From assembly GCA_002733385.1 (NCBI GenBank), contig NVVO01000006.1:78935-99373 (forward strand): 20,439 bases of DNA. The letters are read 5' to 3'. Positions 14,858 through 20,439 of this stretch are shown in pieces. The notes beneath the pieces were generated by a model. That model worked only from the letters and a program-made list of their open reading frames with translations. It did not search any database and had not been told where the DNA came from. The stretch comes from Robiginitomaculum sp. (GTDB lineage Bacteria > Pseudomonadota > Alphaproteobacteria > Caulobacterales > Maricaulaceae). Position 1 is the first letter of the stretch. Each line of letters opens with the position of its first letter. Both the position numbers and the translations under genes were made by a program.

Positions 14858-16870
14858 ATGGGTAAAAATGGTTTTACACGACGAAATAGGGCCAGCTTTG
14901 GTTTTGCGGCTATTTTATTGTTGTCAGCATGCGGCGGAGGCGGCAGCACCAGTACGGCCCCGCCGCTTCCTCCGCCCCCGCCCCCCGGTGCCAATGCGCA
15001 ATATGCAAAACCGGCGTCAGAAAATTTAACCACAGGGGATATTGGCATCATCATCGCGCAAGCGGTTGAGGAAGCGGCGGCGCGAAATTTACCGTCGGTC
15101 ATTGCCGTGACTGACCGGGTTGGCAATGTGCTGGCCGTGTTTCGCATGACGGGCACCAGCATGAACACGGAAATTCGTGCGAAACTTCCGGTCAATACAG
15201 GTTTGCAGGGTGTGACGGTACCCCACGAATTGGCGGCTATTTCCAAGGCTATCACGGGCGCATATTTGTCATCCAGCGGCAATGCGTTCTCGACCCGCAC
15301 GGCCAGCATGATCATACAAGAGCATTTTCCGCCCTCCGCCAATACGGTTGGTCTGGAAGCCGGGCCTTTGTTCGGGGTGCAGTTTTCGCAATTGCCCTGT
15401 TCGGATTTTTCCCAGCGCGGCACGCCCGGCAACACCATTGGGCCAAAACGGGCACCTCTGGGATTAAGCGCTGACCCTGGAGGCTTGCCCTTGTATAAAA
15501 ACGGCGTTGTGGTCGGCGGTATCGGTATATCCGGAGATGATGATTACGGCTTTGATACGGAAGTTACGGATTTAGACATTTCGGTTGAGGAATTGATTGC
15601 AGTGGCCGGGGCTTTTGGGTTTGCGGCGCCCAATTCTATACGGGCTGACCGGATCTCAGTAGACGGCACGACGCTGCGTTTCATAGACATGGATGAAAGT
15701 GATTTGACCAGCGACCCGGCCAATGCCCGAAGTTTTGCGGTCATAGACGGCCCCCTGGGCAATCTGGTGGCGGTCAAAAGCTATTTTGGCAGTGGTACGC
15801 CTATGATTGTTGCCGGGCAGACTTATAATACAGAAAGCTCCGGCATTCGTCCGGCGAGGGCGGCGGAATTTACCAACCCGGATGTCTATGTGATGACGGA
15901 CGGGGCAGGCGCGAACCGTTTTGCACCCCGGGGCGGTACCGACGGTAATGATGTGGCCGCGCCGTTAACCGCTAACGAAGTGCGTACGATATTGGATGAA
16001 GCTTTCGCGGTTATGACCCGCTCACGGGCGCAAATTCGTAAACCGCTCAACAGCCGGGCCCAGGTCACGATTTCCGTAGTTGATACTTACGGATCCGTTT
16101 TGGGCATGGTACGTTCGCCGGATGCACCAATATTTGGCAGTGATGTGTCTTTGCAGAAAGCTAGGACGGCGACATTTTTCTCAAGCACGATTGCGGCGGC
16201 CGAACTGGCGGCGACAACCCGTAGCCCGGCCCTTGGCGGCGGGGTTTTAGATCCGCGCATCAATGGACGCGTGGCCCAGATACGAAATTTTATCGGCGCC
16301 CAAAATGCCTTGACAGGCACCCACGCATTTGCAGATCGTTCAGGTGGTAATTTGGCGCGGCCCTACTTTCCGGACGGGGAAGTGGGAACGGCCAGCGGCC
16401 CCCTATCCGTGTCCATTGCTCAGTTCAGTCCGTTCTCTAACGGCTTGCAAGAAGAATTGATTTTGGACAATATTTTATTGCATGTTGGTTTTGTGGTCGG
16501 CGGCCCGCCCGTTGATATACGCCGCCGCTGCACATATATTCCTGATATTCCCGGTGTGGCAGGCGGCCAGAACCGCTTGCAAAACGGTATTCAAATTTTC
16601 CCAGGCAGTGTGCCGATCTATAAAAACGGCGTCTTGGTAGGCGGTATTGGCGTGTCCGGCGACGGCATTGATCAGGACGACATGATTTCGTTTCTAGGCG
16701 TGCATAATGCCGGGCTGAAGCTCGGAACGCTCACGAATGCCGACCCGGCTATTCGCGCCGATAATATTGTTATTCCGGTCAACGGCGAAGGTATACGCCT
16801 GCGCTATGTCAATTGCCCGTTCGCACCATTTCTGGACAGCAATGAACAAAATGTTTGCCAAGGTAAGTGA
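14858..16870 (+). CDS. Lipoprotein with two HbpS/GlcG-like domains
   Basis: A 670-residue protein with a lipoprotein signal (LLLSAC, acylated Cys25), a Gly- and Pro-rich tether (26-44), and two copies of the HbpS/GlcG (Haem_degrading) fold at about 55-255 and 370-645. Each copy opens with a helix (LTTGDIGIIIAQAVEEA; LTANEVRTILDEAF). Each then has a 'V.VVD..G.VLG..R' type strand and closes with a matching loop, PLYKNGVVVGGIGISGD near 211 and PIYKNGVLVGGIGVSGD near 586. It has no CxxCH. Members of this fold bind haem or are of unknown function. ATG follows the cytochrome stop with no gap, with AAGGA ten bases upstream. Attached to a membrane, it may assist haem handling or form part of the outer-membrane complex; that is inference. 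Confidence 0.87.
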   Translation: MGKNGFTRRNRASFGFAAILLLSACGGGGSTSTAPPLPPPPPPGANAQYAKPASENLTTGDIGIIIAQAVEEAAARNLPSVIAVTDRVGNVLAVFRMTGTSMNTEIRAKLPVNTGLQGVTVPHELAAISKAITGAYLSSSGNAFSTRTASMIIQEHFPPSANTVGLEAGPLFGVQFSQLPCSDFSQRGTPGNTIGPKRAPLGLSADPGGLPLYKNGVVVGGIGISGDDDYGFDTEVTDLDISVEELIAVAGAFGFAAPNSIRADRISVDGTTLRFIDMDESDLTSDPANARSFAVIDGPLGNLVAVKSYFGSGTPMIVAGQTYNTESSGIRPARAAEFTNPDVYVMTDGAGANRFAPRGGTDGNDVAAPLTANEVRTILDEAFAVMTRSRAQIRKPLNSRAQVTISVVDTYGSVLGMVRSPDAPIFGSDVSLQKARTATFFSSTIAAAELAATTRSPALGGGVLDPRINGRVAQIRNFIGAQNALTGTHAFADRSGGNLARPYFPDGEVGTASGPLSVSIAQFSPFSNGLQEELILDNILLHVGFVVGGPPVDIRRRCTYIPDIPGVAGGQNRLQNGIQIFPGSVPIYKNGVLVGGIGVSGDGIDQDDMISFLGVHNAGLKLGTLTNADPAIRADNIVIPVNGEGIRLRYVNCPFAPFLDSNEQNVCQGK

Positions 16871-17033
16871 GAGTAGGCGAGTGAACATAAATATTCCCAT
16901 AGCAAACGAAAGCCCGCATTTTCCCGAAATCGTGTTTTCGAAAGGTAATGCTGTATCTCGCACTCGGGTTTTTTGCAGAGTTCCGAAAAGCCTGGTATTT
17001 GCACCAGAAGAACCTGTCATAAAGAAATACCGA
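16871..17033. other. Intergenic leader upstream of the outer-membrane protein gene
   Basis: 163 bases between the lipoprotein stop and the preferred start of the barrel gene. The barrel frame stays open through this stretch and even overlaps the lipoprotein gene, but the sequence it would encode has no signal peptide. An imperfect hairpin can be drawn at 16916-16951 (outer GCATT/AATGC, inner CGAAA/TTTCG), followed by a T6 run at about 16969-16974 that is not directly adjacent. It could be a weak internal processing or attenuation site; nothing stronger is supportable. Confidence 0.35.
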
Positions 17034-18998
17034 ATGTCCAACCGTTTTGGGTCTGCGCAAAAATATTCAATAAGCGTTTTGTCCGTTATGCTAGTGATGT
17101 CCTATGGTTATAATTCAGGCTCTACAGATATAAATTTGACTTTAAACACTGCGCCTGGCTCGGTTGCTCTGGCCGAAACCCAAACGCCTGCACACAACAA
17201 ACAAGCACAAGAAATTTTATGTGCGCAAGTGCCAGATAAAGTGCCAATACAAGAACTAGAGCAAGCACCAGAACAGAAGGTTGAGCCTAAAAAGAATCCA
17301 CCGAGCGCCGCACCCGAAAACCTTGAGCGTAAAAGACCGGGGCGGGAGCGGGAATTACCCAAGCGGGAACGCCCCTTCGACCCAACGTCTGTGCCGCCGC
17401 CCTTGGCCGGCAATTTTCCTAAGGACGTCATCCCACTGCCGGATCGTTGGCGGCTGGTTGAAGCCATTGGTGTTAATGAACGCTGGTACGATCCTTATAA
17501 CCAAAACACCTGGAAGGGTGACCGGCCCCTTAAAGGCACCAAGGACTGGTTTTTAAACATCACCGCAATTTCCGACACTGTGATAGAACCGCGCACATTC
17601 CCGACCCCCGTCGGCGTGCAAACAACCGAGCGCCGCTCTATTGATCTGTTTGGCAACCCGGACAGCTTGGTGGCCTCCCAAACCTTTATTGCTAGCGCCG
17701 CCCTGATCAAGGGCATGACCACTTTCAAACCCCAGGATTTGGAATTTCGCCTGACGGCGGCATTTAATGTCAATTATGTCAAGGTCAATGAGAAGCGTAT
17801 TTTATTTGTAGAACCGACCAAGGGCATTGAACGCACCGACGTCTTTCTCGGCATTCAGGAGGCCTTTTTCGATTATCATATCCGCAATGTCTCCGACCGC
17901 TATGATTTTGACAGCTTGCGGATCGGCATCCAGCCGATCACTTCGGATTTTCGCGGGTTTTTGTTTCAAGACCAACAGCTCGGTGTGCGGGTGTTTGGCA
18001 ATCGCGACGGTAATCGCTGGCAATATAATTTAGGCGCATTTGTCCGCCTTGAGAAGGACACCAATTCCGGTCTTAACGCGGTTCTCAGAACCCCGCGCCG
18101 CGACGCCGTGTTTTTGGCCAATGTTTACAGGCAGGATTTCCCCATCCCCGGTATAACCTCCCAAGCGACTGTGATTTATAATTTGAACCGCGAGGCTGGG
18201 CAGTTGGAGATTGACACCAATGGTTTTCCGGTGCGCCCGGCCCTGATTGGTAATCTGCGCGGGCGGGATTATGATGTTGTCTATCTGGGCTATAATACGG
18301 ATGGGCGTATTGGGCGGCTTAACCTGACCACCTCCATGTATTATGCGCTAGGCCAGGACAAGGACAGTATTTTTACGGGCAGGCCGGCCACCATTAGCGC
18401 CGGGTTTGGGGCCGCAGAATTGTCCTATGACTATGACTGGATGCGGTTTCGTGTGTCCGGCTTGTACGCCACGGGGGACGACGATCCTTATGATGATACG
18501 GAGACCGGATTTGACGCTATTTTCGAAAATCCGCAATTTGCCGGTGCGGACACATCATATTGGATCCGCCAAAACGTGCCGTTCGCTGGCGGTGGGCGGG
18601 CCATAGGGCTTTCGGGGCGTAACGGAATTCTTAATTCTTTGCAGTCCTCCAAAGAGCAAGGCCAAAGTAATTTCAACAATCCGGGCACATATTTGCTGGG
18701 TGTCGGGGCTGATTTTGATGTGCTGCCGGAATTGCGCGTGTCGCTAAATGCCAATGCCATCGGGTTTACCAAGACGGCGATTATCGAAAACTTGCGCCAA
18801 CAGGGTAATATCAGCAAAGCCATTGGTTTGGACTTGTCAGCCTCGGCCATATACCGTCCGAAAATGACCCAAAATATTGTGTTTCGTGCATCGGTCGCAT
18901 CTTTGGAACCAAGCGCCGGGTTTAAAGATTTATTTGAAAACGAACAGCGGGACAAACGCTATCTATCGGTTTTGCTTAATGCTACGCTGACTTATTAG
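17034..18998 (+). CDS. Outer-membrane beta-barrel protein with charged N-terminal extension
   Basis: A 654-residue protein. A hydrophobic signal-like segment (11-26, possible cleavage near SVALA, residue 47) precedes a Pro/Glu/Lys/Arg-rich low-complexity stretch (about 68-122). The rest is repeated amphipathic strands rich in aromatic, Asp and Asn residues, ending LLNATLTY with the C-terminal aromatic expected of barrels inserted by Bam. Conserved-looking blocks are WYDPYNQNTWKGDRPL, RIGIQPITSDFRGFLFQDQQ and NRDGNRWQYNLGAF. I recall related barrels as uncharacterised. Start 17034 was chosen because the signal peptide follows it; its ribosome binding site is weak, and an N-terminal extension to 16842 is possible. 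Set among multiheme cytochromes, it could be the outer-membrane pore of an electron conduit (inference). Confidence 0.8.
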   Translation: MSNRFGSAQKYSISVLSVMLVMSYGYNSGSTDINLTLNTAPGSVALAETQTPAHNKQAQEILCAQVPDKVPIQELEQAPEQKVEPKKNPPSAAPENLERKRPGRERELPKRERPFDPTSVPPPLAGNFPKDVIPLPDRWRLVEAIGVNERWYDPYNQNTWKGDRPLKGTKDWFLNITAISDTVIEPRTFPTPVGVQTTERRSIDLFGNPDSLVASQTFIASAALIKGMTTFKPQDLEFRLTAAFNVNYVKVNEKRILFVEPTKGIERTDVFLGIQEAFFDYHIRNVSDRYDFDSLRIGIQPITSDFRGFLFQDQQLGVRVFGNRDGNRWQYNLGAFVRLEKDTNSGLNAVLRTPRRDAVFLANVYRQDFPIPGITSQATVIYNLNREAGQLEIDTNGFPVRPALIGNLRGRDYDVVYLGYNTDGRIGRLNLTTSMYYALGQDKDSIFTGRPATISAGFGAAELSYDYDWMRFRVSGLYATGDDDPYDDTETGFDAIFENPQFAGADTSYWIRQNVPFAGGGRAIGLSGRNGILNSLQSSKEQGQSNFNNPGTYLLGVGADFDVLPELRVSLNANAIGFTKTAIIENLRQQGNISKAIGLDLSASAIYRPKMTQNIVFRASVASLEPSAGFKDLFENEQRDKRYLSVLLNATLTY

Positions 18999-19032
18999 GG
19001 GTGAATATGATAAATTTAAAATATAAAATAAA

Positions 19033-19139
19033 TTGTCATCCCGGCCAAACCGCGCAGCGGTGCAGAGCCGGGACCTCGTACTTGCCGCAAGTTGTGAGGT
19101 CTCGGCCCCCTTTAATGAGAAAATGGCCCCGGATGACAA
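19033..19139. repeat. Palindromic intergenic repeat element (TTGTCATCC ... GGATGACAA)
   Basis: About 107 bases bounded by perfect 9-bp terminal inverted repeats, TTGTCATCC (19033-19041) and GGATGACAA (19131-19139). Internal hairpins are ACCGC-GCA-GCGGT (19049-19061), GACCTC/GAGGTC, and ACTTG-CCG-CAAGT. It is GC-rich against an AT-rich flank at 18999-19032. The termini resemble a short interspersed repeat I recall from many alphaproteobacterial genomes, where elements begin TTGTCATCCCGG. It lies between two genes of a presumed operon, so it would be transcribed as a stem-loop cluster. No second copy occurs in this window. Confidence 0.75.
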
Positions 19140-20439
19140 GGCTGACAATATTGCAACAAGCTTTTGTTGTCCTTTGTCTTCTGCTTGGCACTACAATTTA
19201 TGCAACAAATACCATGGCGGCGGAGAAAGAAAAGCCCGTACCGCGCAACCATGTGCAAGCCCCTGATGCCCCGCGCACCCAAAGCTGGGCTCAAGCCGAT
19301 GCAAAAAGTTCGGGGTGTATATCTTGCCATACCAATAGCGACGAAAAGACCATGCACACCATGCGTTCCGTGGTTTTGGGGTGTACCGATTGCCACGGCG
19401 GCAATGCCGATATCAGTGTACCTGCGGCCCTCAAAAAAACTTCCATAGAATACGAAGCGCTCAGGGACGCGGCCCATGTTTTGCCCATATACCCCAAAGC
19501 TTGGCACACCCCGTCGTCCGCCAACCCCAAACACAGTTTTGCGCTCCTTAACAAGGAAAGCCCGGAATTTATCCGCTTTAACAATCCGTCTGATTACCGG
19601 GTGGTGCGCGAAAGTTGCGGGTCGTGCCATTTGCGCGAAATCGTCGCGGCGGAGCGCTCATTGATGTCCACCGGCGCTATGCTGTGGGGCGGGGCGGCTT
19701 ATAATAACGGTATCTTGCCCTATAAAAACTATATCATCGGCGAAGCTTATACTAGGGACGGCGAGCCGGCGGTTATTACTTCCGCGCTCGGCGAGGATGG
19801 GTTGACGGAGGCTTTAAAAAACAAAGGTGTGTTGGAAAAGCTCGTGCCCTTGCCCATGTGGACGGTGATCCCGCCTGCCGATATTTTCAGAGTGTTTGAG
19901 CGCGGCGGACGCACCATTGGAACGCAGTTTCCCGAAGTTGGTCTGCCCAGTGTCACCGGACGTATCCAGTTGTTGGAAGAACCTGGCCGACCTGATATTC
20001 GCCAAAGCAATCGTGGCCCCGGTACCGGTTTGCGCGTCGCTATTCCGGTGCTCAACATTCACAAAACCAGGCTCAACGATCCGTTTTCCTGGTATATGGG
20101 TACCAATGATCAGCCCGGTGATTACCGCACATCCGGCTGTGCGGCTTGTCATGTGGTCTATGCCAATGACCGCGAGCCGCGCCATAGCCTGACCTATGCC
20201 AAATATGGCCGCGACGGGCAAACCGCCACCAAAGACCCGACCATTGCCAAAGGCGAGAGCGGCCATCCCATCACCCATGCATTTACCCGCGCTATCCCGA
20301 CCTCACAATGTATGAGTTGTCACATGCACCAGCCCAATGTGTTTCTCAATTCTTTCATGGGCTATACCATGTGGGACTACGAATCCGATGCTCCGTTCAT
20401 GTGGCCCAAGGAGCAAAAATACCCAAGCATGAGCGAGCG
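19133..20439 (+). CDS. Exported multiheme cytochrome c (partial, C-terminus outside window)
   Basis: 435 residues are visible before the right edge. An N-terminal signal peptide (MTRLTILQQAFVVLCLLLG, possible cleavage after TMAA at about 30) is followed by five CxxCH haem sites at Cys62, Cys84, Cys162, Cys336 and Cys393, with more likely beyond the edge. The haem-poor stretch between 170 and 330 suggests a separate folded domain. The block SGCISCH then LGCTDCHGG resembles large uncharacterised multiheme cytochromes. ATG 19133 lies within the right end of the repeat element and has no good ribosome binding site. Alternatives are ATG 19115 and TTG 19151, the latter with AAGG at nine bases. It probably interacts with the outer-membrane barrel as a periplasmic or surface carrier (inference). 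Confidence 0.85.
   Translation, partial: MTRLTILQQAFVVLCLLLGTTIYATNTMAAEKEKPVPRNHVQAPDAPRTQSWAQADAKSSGCISCHTNSDEKTMHTMRSVVLGCTDCHGGNADISVPAALKKTSIEYEALRDAAHVLPIYPKAWHTPSSANPKHSFALLNKESPEFIRFNNPSDYRVVRESCGSCHLREIVAAERSLMSTGAMLWGGAAYNNGILPYKNYIIGEAYTRDGEPAVITSALGEDGLTEALKNKGVLEKLVPLPMWTVIPPADIFRVFERGGRTIGTQFPEVGLPSVTGRIQLLEEPGRPDIRQSNRGPGTGLRVAIPVLNIHKTRLNDPFSWYMGTNDQPGDYRTSGCAACHVVYANDREPRHSLTYAKYGRDGQTATKDPTIAKGESGHPITHAFTRAIPTSQCMSCHMHQPNVFLNSFMGYTMWDYESDAPFMWPKEQKYPSMSE

Noticed and set aside
14791..15438. 215-codon minus-strand open frame with a Gly-rich stretch
   Set aside because: It is antisense to the lipoprotein signal and first HbpS-like domain. The Gly-rich part is just the complement of the proline-rich tether.
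16737..17033. N-terminal extension of the outer-membrane protein overlapping the lipoprotein gene
   Set aside because: It would place about 100 polar residues before the signal-like segment, and there is no good ribosome binding site at its possible starts.

Overview
The window looks like chromosome from a Gram-negative alphaproteobacterium of middling GC content. The evidence is a UvrA with the alphaproteobacterial 'CPVSGFTI' first zinc module, a flavin-dependent TrmFO, a racemase/MaoC/SDR acyl-CoA module, and an intergenic repeat of the 'TTGTCATCCCGG' type. No rRNA, tRNA, CRISPR array, transposase or phage gene was seen. No stretch longer than about 300 bases lacks a gene.

Left third (1-8105), mainly housekeeping and metabolism. 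It holds the start of trmFO (minus strand, cut by the window edge), a six-helix inner-membrane protein of unknown function, full-length uvrA (convergent, 4-base overlap), and an alpha-methylacyl-CoA racemase-like gene that stops about 25 residues early. Divergent from the racemase are a 59-residue basic protein, a MaoC-type hydratase, an SDR (3R)-hydroxyacyl-CoA dehydrogenase, and a free methionine-(R)-sulfoxide reductase with a GTG start. Racemase, hydratase and dehydrogenase together suggest beta-oxidation of 2-methyl-branched or (R)-hydroxy acyl-CoAs.

Right two thirds (8121-20439), the interesting part: two divergent operons that together look like an electron-transfer chain crossing the whole cell envelope. 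The minus-strand operon (13267 down to 8121) encodes a cytosolic fusion of an FAD/NAD(P)H oxidoreductase, two cyclic-nucleotide-binding-like domains and a four-cluster ferredoxin. Then come a translationally coupled membrane protein with two H-x13-H helices (diheme cytochrome b pattern) and an FHA domain fused through one membrane helix to a ten-heme periplasmic cytochrome. The plus-strand operon (13457 onward) encodes a five-heme cytochrome c554-like protein, a lipoprotein with two HbpS/GlcG-like domains, a large outer-membrane beta-barrel, and an exported multiheme cytochrome cut by the right edge. Read in order, this is NAD(P)H -> FAD -> Fe-S -> haem b -> inner-membrane-anchored decahaem -> periplasmic pentahaem -> outer membrane/outside. 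The individual families are recognisable. The assembly as a working conduit, its direction and its terminal acceptor are inference.

Two small structures stand out. A perfect 13-bp inverted repeat covers the Shine-Dalgarno of the MaoC gene. A ~107-bp palindromic intergenic repeat sits in front of the last cytochrome gene, and its right terminus appears to supply that gene's ATG.
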